A DNA stretch of 64,000 bases. Source: Rhodeus uyekii. Its lineage: Eukaryota; Chordata; Actinopteri; Cypriniformes; Acheilognathidae. Below are positions 28,183-39,271 of the stretch, in pieces. How positions within the stretch are numbered: position 1 is the first letter of the stretch; each line of letters opens with the position of its first letter. The stretch lies in contig JAWRVZ010000093.1 of the NCBI GenBank assembly GCA_037043235.1, forward strand, positions 2,283,001 through 2,347,000, in the 5' to 3' direction. The notes under the pieces are model-generated. The model was not told where the DNA came from and made no database searches. It saw only the letters and a program-made list of their open reading frames with translations. The translations under genes were made by a program, and so were the position numbers.

Positions 28183-30178
28183 AAAGGAATAGTTCACCCA
28201 AAAATGAAAATTATCACATAATTTATTCACCGTCAAGCCATCCTAGGTGTATATGACTTTCTTCTTAAACACAATCTGAGTTATGTTAAACAATATCCAG
28301 GCTCTTTCCAGCTTTTTAATGGCACTCTATAGTGCCTTCGTCAAGAATAACTGGAAATAACAGGACCCAAGCGCAGAGATGAGCAATGAATTGTGGTTTA
28401 TTAAAAAAAAGATGAAGTGAGTAACAATGTATAACAGTTGAAAAGTCAAGAGACAGTCCCACAACAGAGGTCTTGACAGGAGACTTGTGCACAGGATTGA
28501 GAAGCCCAGGAACCAGCAGACAGTGGAGTCTCAGGCTGGCAGGAAAAAACTCGAACACAACAGGGGAGAAACCAGACACAAGAACAAAACCACTACAACA
28601 TTAAATAAGTACAAGGCAAGGCCAACACTAGAGTTCTGTGACTGAAAAGCTAAACCTATAAATAAAAAAACACAAGAGTAAAACAAAAAAAAGCAAAAGT
28701 ATAACAAGTCACGACAGGAGAAAGTTAGGTATTAGATAAGTGTAAACCCAGGATAAATAAATCAAAGAGAAAACTAAAGCAACAGCAACTAAATCTGAGA
28801 GACAGAACCAAAGAAAAACTAGAGTAGCTCAAGTAAAACAAGACACCGAAAGAAGCCTAAATAATAAAGAGAAGTCGGACTGAGAAACCCCTAAAGCAAA
28901 AACTGCAAGGATACAAGAAGCTACAGGGAGAACTCTAGGCACATCTGAGTATGAACATGATACTAGAGAACTTTCTAAGACATGAACACAACAGTCCAAC
29001 AAAGACATAAAGCAAGGAAGCACGATATAAAGGTAGAGTAGAGTAGAGCACACAAGGTGAAGGTAAGCACATCCATATATCATAAAAGTAATCCGTATGA
29101 CTCCAGTGGGTTAATAAAAGTCTTCTGAAGCAAGTTCTTTTTGTAAGAAAAATATCCATATTTAACAGCCATATACGTGCACTCGCGAGAGAGTTGAGTT
29201 CCAGCGGACGGAGACAATTTTAGACGTGCACTTATGAACTTCCCTAAGCACTTCCCCTTGGGGGAATCCCGAATGCCATTTTTAAGCGTGTTCAACTTTG
29301 TCAAGTAAACGAGGGAAGTTTATTTAGACCCTATGATTTGGACAGACCGATTTTAACCGAGGGACCGAGTCTACTCGACAACACTTCAGGCAGATGCAGA
29401 GACCACAATGCACCATGATACTGATGACACAGCAGATTGTAGCTCGTACCTACCTTAATTATTTTCATTGGTGTATTTTTTAATACCTTATATAGAATAT
29501 AAATATTTGCTTATATTTAATTTAAGAGCCTAAGCATACATACAGGTCTATAAAATGTTGCATAAACAAATTCATAGGGCATAAAAAACCTGTAAATAAT
29601 AAATCAGCTGCATATCGAATTCCAAGTTGATCAAGGGCTTAGAGTGTTTTTCTCTTAGAGTGAACACATTGCAAGGACTCTCCCAGTAGTGGGCACTCGT
29701 GCAACGTAAGCAATGACATACATCCAAGTGACAAGTAAATGAGACAGAAGAAAGGTAGAAAGGGAAGGACTGAAAAATTAGATTTAAAAGACAGCCAAGG
29801 TGACCTCTGACCCGACGTTTGACACAGGGCGTATGACGTAGGCTTAGGCGAGATTAGACGCCTCTCACGAAAACTAAGCAGCTCTCTCGTGAATGCGCAT
29901 CGGGTCATTGCCAGAAGCCAGTAATTATAGTTTATAAAATTTTAAATATAGATATGTTTCTTGCAAAAAACCATCGCTTCACTTTAGAAGGCATTTATTA
30001 ACCCACTGGAGTCGTATGGATTACTTTTATGATGGATAGATGTGCTTTTCGGAGCTTACAAAGAGCCAGGATATTATTTAATATAGCTACAATTGTGTTT
30101 CGCTGAAAGAAGAAAGTCATACACCTGAGGGTGAGTAAATTAGGGGACAATTTCTATTTTGGGTGAACTATTCGTTTA
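28183..30178. mobile_element. Palindromic MITE-like element with nested insertion
   Basis: The two ends are inverted copies (GGAATAGTTCACCCAAAAAT on the left; right end at about 30178 inverted). Homology extends about 250 bp inward through a GACTCCAGTGGGTTAATAAA motif at about 29100 and, inverted, at about 30000. The left arm is split by about 740 bp of unrelated sequence (about 28327-29065). No transposase was recognised. Confidence 0.65.
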
Positions 30179-30182
30179 AATT

Positions 30183-33077
30183 CTCTATTTCAGTGCTGCT
30201 TCTCTGGAAACATCACAGAAGACAAAATCGGATAATGGTACAGTTTTTTTTATTATTTCCTGCTTGTCAAAATGGACAGAAATAAAAGAAAGGACATTCT
30301 TTTAAATGGATCACTGAGCAGCAGTCATCAGATCCACTCAGTTCAATGAGGAGCACCCATTTCAAGTTTGATGAAAACAAATGTACAACTCAGTCCTGAG
30401 TCAGAACACGCTTCTTTTCTCCATACGTCTGTTTTTATTTTTCTACGGACAGTTACAAGAAAGGAAAACACTCACGCGCCCTCTCGCACAAGAGTATTTT
30501 TTATGTGTGTGTTTGTGGGGGAATATAAAATAAACTGCAAGCGAAAATCACAGCACAACAATATACAGGTAGAGAAGACCCTGTGAAATCAGCGAGACAT
30601 ATTGAAGACGAATAGAGCACAGATTTCAACCAAAGCAGGACAGAGGACACAGTGGTCCACGTTGAAATGTGGTTGCTCACCATTTTAACAATCCGGTTAA
30701 GATTAACCAACCCATTAACCAATCCCACATAATGTCACTCATACTCTCACATTACTAAGAATACAATCACATCATTATGACTCCATCACCCCTCGTCAAT
30801 AAAGGCCTGTGAACTAACAAAATATTCTCATACAAACATATCACAGCCCCTCTTTCAAACTTTGGGGGACATGAAAACAGCGTCATGACAATCGTTTGTA
30901 GTTCTAGAAAACACTACAGAACATGAAGGTTAGTTTCTAACCAAAAATCTCACCAAGGCAGACAAATCAAAATATATATTTTCCCTCTTAATACAGTTAA
31001 AAGTGAATTATGTCATTTTACTACTGCAAACATTATAAAAAAGGGTTTCAAAACACTCCTACCAGCCTTCCCCTCTGCCATTGGTCACACAAACGGATAG
31101 CTCCACCTCCAAACGCTTGCTATTGGTTGAGTCGTGTTGCTATGCCGGTGCCGCTCAAACAAACGATGTTTTGAAAACACCACAAAGCCACAGTGTTTTG
31201 GCTTCAGGAACTGAGAGGGAAAGAAGCAACATGTTCCATGTGTAATTATTGAGTGTTATCAATGTCAGAACATGCAAAATGTGTCTATAATTTTGTCTCT
31301 GGTGGAATTGCTTTAATTAAAACGCTCTAAGAGTGCCCTCATCCAAAAAAATCACACAGACTGTGCAAAATAGTCATAAGTACAAAAAGGAACAACAAGG
31401 GGTTGGTTGAACAGAGAAGTTGATATATCAAAATGTGAAATCAAGACTATTTCTACCGAAGACTAAACATTTCTACAGCTCTTTGAAAAAGAATTGAAAA
31501 GATTTACACATATGGCGTCAGAGTTACCAGTGGTGTAGTGCTCATTAAAATCATAAATTGGAAAATTATACAAAAATAGAAATAACCCAATAACATGGAT
31601 TAATATTTCACCGACAGCGTAGAAAATGCTGTTTTCACATTTTGATGAATTACAGCACATAAAACATTTCACTTGAGTCTATAACATGGACCGATTCTGG
31701 AAAGACAGAGCACTTATCTATTTACAGCAAACGTCTCGCAACTTAAAGCTCAAGGACTCGGTGTAAAGAAAATGGCAGGCAGTCTTTTCAGTTAGGCCAC
31801 GGATAAGAGGGGACTTTGGGTTTAAAACAGTCACCTCAGCACAGTCGCACACACGCACACATGCTGCCGTCCCCATAACACTCCTCTGGATTTAGCTTGA
31901 CATTTTTTCTTCTTTTAAGCAGGCTGCAGTAGCAAGTCTCAGAACACAAAGCAGACTTACAGATAGTAAAGAGCTCATTCTACAAAAGAGGCGCACAATT
32001 TTCTTGTCACAAAAAAGGAAAATGCCCCTCCAAAGAGACTTGGGGTGGTGGTGGGGGGGAAGGAGTCTCCAAAGCTGGTCTTCAGTTTGTCCAGGAAATC
32101 AAAATCGAGAGTTTGCAGTGGCATCTGAAAAGGTCAGAATGTCACAAACTCCTCCCCCTTTTTTAAAACACCCCGCCCACTTTTGTCTCCGCCCACTAGC
32201 ATTCTGTCGTTTACAGTTTCAAAGTTCCACGAGAGTTTTAAAGCGCACATACATACCGACGCAACTTTCCCCGGAGAGGGTCACAAACACAAAAACATTA
32301 TTGCAGAATAAGTGTGCTTTCTTCGATTTTTTGTCCTTAAATTATTTAAAAACAATACTATTACAACATGCAAGCAAGTCATCATAAAAAAGAGAACAAT
32401 CGAACGTTTAACGCCCTGTTTTTAAAACAAGGACAGATGTCGCCCGATAAATATACACTCTTATAAACGCACCCTGGCTGAGAGGGAATTTTATGTTGGC
32501 TTGTTCAGAATAGGAAGAGGAGGTGGGGATTGTGTTGGAAGTATGGAATTAATCCGCAGATTTTTTAAATCTACTTTTCTTTTCTTTATTCACATAGAGC
32601 AACCTTCTTTATAAAGAGATCTATCTATGCATGAAAACTCTTTGCAGCATTACAACCTCCCTTGGGCAAAAGCAACTGACTTCTGTTTGATATTTCAGAA
32701 TTTTCTAGATTCAATACAAGTTCAGCAGCATTTGTGGAATAATGTTGATTTAAAAACAAAAAGAGAAAAGAACAAATTGTGGCAACGTTGAGGCTCTTAT
32801 AATGGAAGTGAATGGGGACAATTTCTGGAAGATTTAAAAGCTGAACGTTTATAATTTTATAAAAGCACTTAATTTACCTTTGTGTATAAAAAAAGTGGTT
32901 GCATGTTGGCATTTGTCCTAGCAGGCAACAGGAATTTGCTCTAAGCAGTTTCAATTGTACATTGTCGCATACAATCGAAAAATCTATGAGAATATCCTGT
33001 GTATAAAATAACCGTGCGTATGTAAATTGTTTATTTTTTGTTGCGCAATAGACGAATAAAACTAATTACATTCTGTA
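30183..33077. other. Intergenic stretch, no gene seen
   Basis: Open frames of up to 127 codons lack domains or splice signals. The sequence is not obviously repetitive apart from A-rich runs. It could include untranslated regions or regulatory DNA, but nothing in the sequence proves it. Confidence 0.35.
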
Positions 33078-33326
33078 GTTCCCTGTCAAGGGAACTCAAC
33101 ACTGCGTCGGAACGCATATGGGAACGCATTAGCGTGATTGTCTCTTGAAGCGCAATTGAAACCAGGTGTGCGAGTGCAATCACCGAGGGTGATATCATGA
33201 GCCAGGAGTATAAAGGCACGCAGTGAACTAGAAGCCTCAGCTTTAGTGTCTTCAACAGCGCTCGAAGCTAACGTGTGTGTAAAGTGCATTGCTGGCTGTA
33301 AGTTTGATTTTCACTTACTTATGTTT

Positions 33327-34640
33327 TGATGGCGGGTACACAGATTTCTGCGTTGTGTCACTCCTGCCGCGTTTCATCACGGGCAGTGATATACACGCTC
33401 TCTGTGTCACATGTTTGCATGCATGCTCACTGCTCGAGGGCTCTGAGTGTGCAGAGAGTGTTTGCGGTTGCCGCCGCGCACTCTCCGCTCTGCCTGGCAG
33501 TTTTTGAGGGAACTGCTCAGGCTCGCGGTCCTCGTGATCTCGCCCCGCTGCAGCTGAGGCTCAGCGGCGGTCGCGCTCATGAGGATCACAACTGGGTTTA
33601 ACAGCGGGGTTGGAGACGGGGACGCCTTTTCTTCTCCCTTTCCTGTTAAATCTACCCTCACGCAGGACTCGGAAGCGCACCATGTGGTGACTACTTCCGA
33701 CCAGGGTGAGGAAGCGTTGCTGAACTTCTCCAATTTTGAGAAATTGGAGGGGGATTTAGTCAGCATCGATGTGGATGAGGTTGAACCGCCATCAATCTCA
33801 TCTGCATTTGAGGAGCTGCTTGAGGTTTTGGGCAATGGCGAGGCTGGGTCTCGAGTGACCAGCTGAGCCAAGGGACGCTCGTTCAAGGACGAGTGTTGCC
33901 TGCCGCCCGAGTACAGCCTCAGCGTCGGGATTTGTTTTTTCCCGAACCTCCACATCGAGGTGTTGAGGTCATGGAAATAGCCCGCTTCTCACAGAGTGTA
34001 TAGCAGCGTTGAGCCGTTAACTATACTACTCCTGTGGCCGGGTTAGGGGCGATGCCTAGAGTGGAAGTTGGCGAGTTATTTCGCGCACCACTCATCGCCG
34101 CCCCTGAAATCCCGACGCCGCCCATATCCTCGATGACGGCGGGGGATGGCCCTTTGGCAGTCGCCGAGCTGCGCAGGGCCACTGCTATCTCTCTCTGCGC
34201 CATGCTTTTTTGACCGCGCTGAGAGAGAGAGAGAGAAAAATAAGAATATCCTCTTTATGCCCCTCTTATGCCTCCTGGCCTCTTCGGCGATGCTATCGAG
34301 ATGGCAGTCGAAAGGTTTAATGAGGCTGCAAAGCGGGAGGTAGCATTCAGGAGAATTCTTCCCCGTCGCTCTCGAGTGTCTGGGACTGCGAGCCAGCCGC
34401 AGCCCAGCAGCGGCTCCTCCTACCGCGCTGCTCAGCGGCAGAGCATTGTCACCAGACAGCCCCCCCTGGGTGGCAGTACAGGTTGTCACGCTCAGCTGCA
34501 GCCTTCGGCAGGACAGATCTGAGGGCTGTCCTCCAGGCTAGGCAGGGGCCCCCCGCTGGTCTGCCTCGAGGGGTAGATCAGTGCCCTGTAAGCGCGGTAG
34601 CAGGCTCGGTACCTCGAGGGGGCCGGGTCATGCTCGTCGC
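33327..34640 (+). pseudogene. DIRS gag-like gene, broken
   Basis: The 5' part (33327-33507) encodes a Cys-rich start (SDIHALCVTC) and stops early. An acidic, Ser-rich segment continues in another frame at 33579-33866 (EEALLNFSNFEKLEGD). A later segment near 34490-34600 (TDLRAVLQARQG) parallels the gag end of the small element. At least two frameshifts are present. Confidence 0.6.
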
Positions 34641-35039
34641 AGGTAGCTACTTCCGGTTGTGCCCCACACGGGGCGCACTGGGCAGGCTGCCCCCTCTGAG
34701 GAGGGTTTTAGAGCATCTGCTCCGGAGGCTCTCTGGTGCCATCCAGGGCCCCGAGTAGGAAAACATATCCGTCCAGAGGTCAGTCTCGAGAGACTGATAC
34801 CCTTAGTAGATTTCATGGTAGCGTGGCTACGTCTGCCAGGTATCTCTCAGAAGGGTCCTGCGTACCGTATCAGAATGATATGCTACTTTTCCGGGTCTAT
34901 CCACCCGGATTTTTCGGGGGTTCTGCCAACTCTGGTGGTCCCCGAGCAGGCTCTGGTCATGGGACAGGGAGTCGACCCATTGCTGGGGAAAGAGGCCATA
35001 AGGTATGTTCCTCTCTCAGCCAGAGGTCCGGGCTTTTAT

Positions 35040-35345
35040 AGCTGATACTTCATCGTCCCTAGTAGGGATGGAGGCTTGCGTCCTACTTTAGATCTTCGCC
35101 ACTGAGATTTAGAGAGTTTACTCTGAAGCAGTTTGTATAGCAAGCCAGGCCTGAGGACCGGCTTGTCGCGACAGATCTGAAGGACGCATATTTGCATGTC
35201 TCCATCCTTCCACAGTACCGGAAGTTCCTCAGATTCGCCTTTGGGGACAAGGCTTATCTATACCAAGTTCTTCCGTTCGGCCTAGCTTGTCTCCTCACAC
35301 TTTCAACAAGTGCGTGGATGCAGCTCTAGCTCCGCTCCTGGGAGT
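35040..35345 (+). pseudogene. DIRS reverse transcriptase relic
   Basis: Frames here give YFIVPSRDGGLRPTLDLRH with a stop, then VATDLKDAYLHVSI (carrying the first catalytic Asp of DIRS-type RT) from 35165, and YLYQVLPFGLA. Further RT sequence downstream is scattered over frames, and the YxDD-type box could not be placed with confidence. The relic is non-functional. Confidence 0.85.
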
Positions 35346-35984
35346 TCTGGAGTAGATGTGCTCGGCCTCCGAGGGGGCCTAGCGCATGGTATTGGTCTCA
35401 CAACCGAGGTTGCTAAGACCGCTCTCCTCTCCAGAGCCGTTGTATCCCTGCCGGCTGTTTCCTGCGGGCCAGCTTGGCTTCAGGGCTCCTCTTCCCGGGA
35501 GGTTTATGTACGTATCTCTTCTACGACTGGCTCTTTCCGGCCCAGTCTCGGGAGAGCGCGGTGCGACATCGAGATGTTGTTCTCGCTCACATTTAGGAGC
35601 TCGGGCTGAGACTGAATACCGGGAGGAATGTGCTCTTGCCGAGGCAGAGCACTACGTCCCTCGTGTTGCACGGGACTTTGGGTCAAACTCGGCACGGTTT
35701 CTAACCCGTGCGTGTTGCCTCCATCCCGTCCTCAGTCGAGAGCATAAGGCTAGGTCGACCACTCATGGTCAGACGCTTCTAGGAAGTGTTAAATTTTGTG
35801 GCGGCAGTTCCCAGTGCTTTTCCACTAGGCCTGCGCCATCTGTGACCATTATGGTGGCTCAAAAACCAGGGGGTTTTCCTCGAGGGGCAACCTTTCCCGC
35901 TTGATCAAGGTCTCAAAGCGATGCTGCGGGTCTTGCATCAGTGGAAGAAAGCCTGGTTTCTTTCCCGAAGGCCCGTACTGGGAT

Positions 35985-36120
35985 CACTCTGTCACCGCGT
36001 GACGCTGTTGACAGACGCCTCCCGCTCGGGTTGGGGGGTGGCCCCGAGGGGCCGCTCGACTTAGGGTCTGTGGAGCAGACTCCACCTCTCCTGGCATATA
36101 ATATGTGCCGGAAGCGTGGC
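35985..36120 (+). pseudogene. DIRS RNase H relic
   Basis: VTLLTDASRSGWGVAPRG carries the conserved TDAS catalytic start of the RNase H domain that follows RT in DIRS elements. A TAG stop follows within about 10 codons. Confidence 0.7.
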
Positions 36121-36629
36121 TGTCCGTTTAGCACTTCAAGCTTTTCTCCCAGACCTCCTGTGGACCCAAGGGGAAACTCAGCTCCCTTCGAGCAGTTTAC
36201 ATCCCGGGGTCCCCAAATTCGGGGGCAGACTTCCTGTCGAGACAGGGGCTGAGGCCGGGGAATAGGACTCCGCACCGAGGTGTTGGAGCAGATGGGGAGA
36301 ATTCCGGCCCGTTCCGTCTCGAGAGACGGCTCGCTGCCTGCTCTATTCTCCCCTGTTCTCCCAGCTTCTCTGGCTGGTACGACATGAGTAGCTGAGGCTC
36401 CTCCTGTACACCTTTCCCCGGTTGCTCTGCTCCCAGGGTTCTAGAGAAAGTTCGCCAGGACAGGGTCCGTCTCACCTTTATTGCCCCGCAGTGGCCGGGC
36501 AGGGTGTAGTTCTCGGACTTGGTGTCCCTCTTAGACGGCACTCTTGGAGGTTCCCGTCAGAGTGGACCTTCTGTTCCAGGCTTAGGGCAGGATACTTCAT
36601 CCTCGCCCGGAACTGTGGAATCTTTGGGT

Positions 36630-37640
36630 CTGGCCTCTGAGGTGGCCCGACTCATAGACTCAGGTCTCTCGACTGAGGTCGTTGAGACCATTCTCCACTC
36701 TAGAGCCCCGTCCACGAAGAAGCTCTACGCCCAGAAGTGGAATATTTTCACTTCCTGGTGCAGTGACAAACATTTAGACCCAGTGACCTGCCATGTGGTA
36801 TCGTCCTGGAGTTCTACAAGAAAAGTTCGCTGCCGGGTTGTCCCCCTCCACGCTTAAGGTGTACGTGGCTGCCATTACGGCTTACCACGTACCCCCAAGT
36901 GGTACCCCTCGGGGTTGGGACCCCCTAGTAGTGCGTTTCCTTCGTGGCACTTTGAGGCTAAGGCCAGCAGTACGCTCTCGGGCTGGGACCTGTCCCTGGT
37001 TCTCCAGGCTCTGTCCCAGGCACCCTTGAGCCACTCGAGGACATCTCGGAGGAATTACTCACCCTTAAAAACGGTGTTCCTTTTAGCCATCTCTTCCTTT
37101 TAGAGGCTTGGTGACCTCCAGGCCCTCTCAGTGGCCCCTCCTGTTTGGAGTTTGCTCCTTGTCTGGCGAAAGCTTTCCTCTTTTCCAGACCTGGATATGT
37201 TCCTAAAGTGCGTTCGAGCCCGGCTCGTCACACTATACTGCAGGCCTTATGTCTTCCCCTCCAGTCGTGACCAGGAGTCCAAGAACAAGGTCTGTCCAGT
37301 GTGAGCACTGGACACCTACGTCCGCAGAGCGGTTTCATTACGTAGGTCAGACCTACTCTCTGTATGCTTCGGGGCTCCTGAGGGAGCTCCAGCGTCAGAA
37401 CTATCTTTGAGCAGGTGGATAGTCGAGACTATCTCACTGACTTATGGCTCGGCGCGTCAGCAGTTCCTACTGCATGTCCACGCCCACTCTACCCGGAGCA
37501 TGGCTACCTCTAAAAACTTTTGCGCAGGGGCTCCCCTTGCTGATACTTGTGATGCGGCTGGCTGGTCCTCACCGCATACTCTTATTAGGTTCTACCAGTT
37601 AGACCTTAACCCCGCTTTGGGAACCTTGGCCCTTTCGTAG
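36630..37640 (+). pseudogene. DIRS tyrosine recombinase relic
   Basis: An N-terminal core-binding-like segment (SRAPSTKKLYAQKWNIFTSW, about 36700) is followed after a frameshift by LSPSTLKVYVAAITAYH. The catalytic end contains HSTR and, downstream, GWSSPHTLIRFYQLD with the nucleophile Tyr (about 37590). At least three frame changes separate the pieces. The HxxR...Y pattern and position before the internal complementary region identify it as the DIRS integrase, not a phage integrase. Confidence 0.88.
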
Positions 37641-37693
37641 TGAGCTACGTTAGCTTGGCGTACTCCGTTCGCTGAGGCGGCGTGGGTATTCTC

Positions 37694-37796
37694 GTTCCCA
37701 TATGCGTTCCGACGCAGTGTTGAGTTCCCTTGACAGGGAACGTCTCAGGTTACTTACGTAACCCTAGTTCCCTTAGAGGGAACGAGACACTGCGTC
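37694..37796. repeat. DIRS internal complementary region
   Basis: 37694-37741 is the exact complement of 33078-33125, and 37739-37796 the exact complement of 37978-38035. The shared AAC at 37739-37741 is the complement of the GTT found at both element ends. Confidence 0.95.
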
Positions 37797-38177
37797 TCGT
37801 AGCCTCAGCTCCGTCGCACGCCGGCTGTTTCAGACACTAGTTAAGCTGAGGCTTCTAGTTCACTGCGTGCCTTTATACTCCTGGCTCATGATATCACCCT
37901 CGGTGATTGCACTCGCACACCTGGTTTCAATTGCGCTTCAAGAGACAATCACGCTAATGCGTTCCCATATGCGTTCCGACGCAGTGTCTCGTTCCCTCTA
38001 AGGGAACTAGGGTTACGTAAGTAACCTGAGACGTTTAAAAACATCAAATAAATTTGAGTAAATATTACTTTTAGATTGTGTAACCCAGATTTTTCTTTTT
38101 GTTTTTTAAAGAAATGAAATGTTTTGTGGACATCAACTTTATTCTACAAGTGCTTGTACTGAACCTGTAATATTCCT

Positions 38178-38532
38178 TTTAAAGGGTTAGTTCACCCCAA
38201 AATGAAAATTCTGTCCTTAACCACTCACCCTCATGTCGTTCCAAACACGTAAGACCTTCGTTCATCTTCGGTAAACAAATGAAGATCTTTTAAATGAAAT
38301 CTGAGACTCAAGTACCACTTTGACGCTTCAAAAAGTTCATAAAAAGATCGTAAAACTAATCCATACGGTTTAGCCCAGATTTTCTGAAGAAGGACAGAAA
38401 GCTCTCAAATTTAATCAAAAAGATCTTCCTTTGTGTTTTGAAGTTAGACGAAAGTCTTACAGGTTTGGAACGAAATGAGGGTGAGTAATTAATTACAGAA
38501 TTTAAATTTTTGGGGCGAATCATCCCTTTAAC
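38178..38532. mobile_element. Angel-like MITE
   Basis: The termini are inverted: TTTAAAGGGTTAGTTCACCC on the left and ATCCCTTTAA on the right. The subterminal segments are complementary (CTCACCCTCATGTCGTTCCA against GGAACGAAATGAGGGTGAGT), so the element can fold into a hairpin. It lies about 140 bp beyond the DIRS right end. Confidence 0.8.
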
Positions 38533-39200
38533 ACAGACTATGTTCATGATATATCACCCTTTTTTGTAAATTGAGTGTAATGTGTTGCAAGAACCAAAAG
38601 TTGTATCCTCAAGGGATATTAATTATTGAAGAATTCATTCATCTCTACAACAGAAGTCTAATTACAGCTAGAATAAGGCCAAATTGAATGACTAAACATG
38701 ATCTCATTACGTGCTGGTGTCTGCTCCTGAAGAATATACCACAAAAAATCAATGGCACGTTGATACCATCTCTCACCAGAGCTAAACAAACCAAAAGCTG
38801 CGGTGGGATCAAGCGCCACTCGTTGATGCGTCATCTAATGATGTCACAGAGACTCCTCCCACTGACTTGCCCCCCTCAGATTCGTGCAAAATGTCTCCTC
38901 AGCGACAAACCGTTTGGCACTGCTTGTCTAGCCACCATAAGATGGAGTCAGACAAGAAGAAGACCTCTCTGATCATTGAAGGAAAGAACTCTTTGGAGGG
39001 ACTGACGAGGAAAGGTCTGCTTGAGTCCCAATTGACATACAAAAATGTTAGTCGCACCCTACGTTTTCCTTGCAGTCACCATACAGGCAATGGGCCGATG
39101 AAACATGTTCTCTTCTGGTGGATGTTGGGGGAGTCTCTTTGGATCTGTGATGATGGGATAGAGTAGGATGAGACTGCTAGGGTGAAGTAGGGCACGGAGA
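38533..39200. other. dpf1 3' flank or 3' UTR
   Basis: No exon was recognised. It probably holds at least part of the dpf1 3' untranslated region (minus strand), but no clear poly(A) signal could be assigned. A 94-codon open frame at 38688 has no domain. Confidence 0.4.
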
Positions 39201-39271
39201 TTAGGTTAGTGTGATGTAGGCGGACGCTTTTTCCTTTAGCTGGCGCAGACACAGATGGCAACTCCAGCTCC
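39201..39271 (-). CDS. dpf1 last coding exon
   Basis: Encodes the final Cys pair of PHD finger 2 (WSCHLC) and the DPF1-type tail ending ITLT, TAA at 39201-39203. The acceptor TTTGCAG is at 39272-39278. Confidence 0.95.

Larger units (their letters stand above)
33078..38035 (+). mobile_element. DIRS1-like tyrosine-recombinase retrotransposon, near full length
   Basis: Inverted terminal repeats (33078 to about 33240 and about 37855-38035) are nearly identical over about 135-150 bp, from the GTCGGAACGCATATGGGAAC block through the AGTATAAAGGCACGCAGTGA promoter-like block. The internal complementary region at 37694-37796 is the complement of the left end (37694-37741) joined to the complement of the right end (37739-37796). 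This is the DIRS1 signature used to restore termini through a circular intermediate. GTT at 33078-33080 and 38033-38035 marks the junctions, with no target duplication. Internal order is gag-like, RT, RNase H, tyrosine recombinase, all with stops and frameshifts. The length (4.96 kb) is usual for the family. Confidence 0.95.

Noticed and set aside
34021..36541. Several 60-180-codon open frames on both strands in the GC-rich DIRS body
   Set aside because: They are shadows of the broken gag/RT frames caused by high GC and carry no domains of their own.
36630..37640. A phage or bacterial tyrosine integrase, suggesting horizontal transfer
   Set aside because: It lies in order after RT and RNase H between DIRS inverted repeats and an internal complementary region, so it is the retrotransposon's own recombinase.
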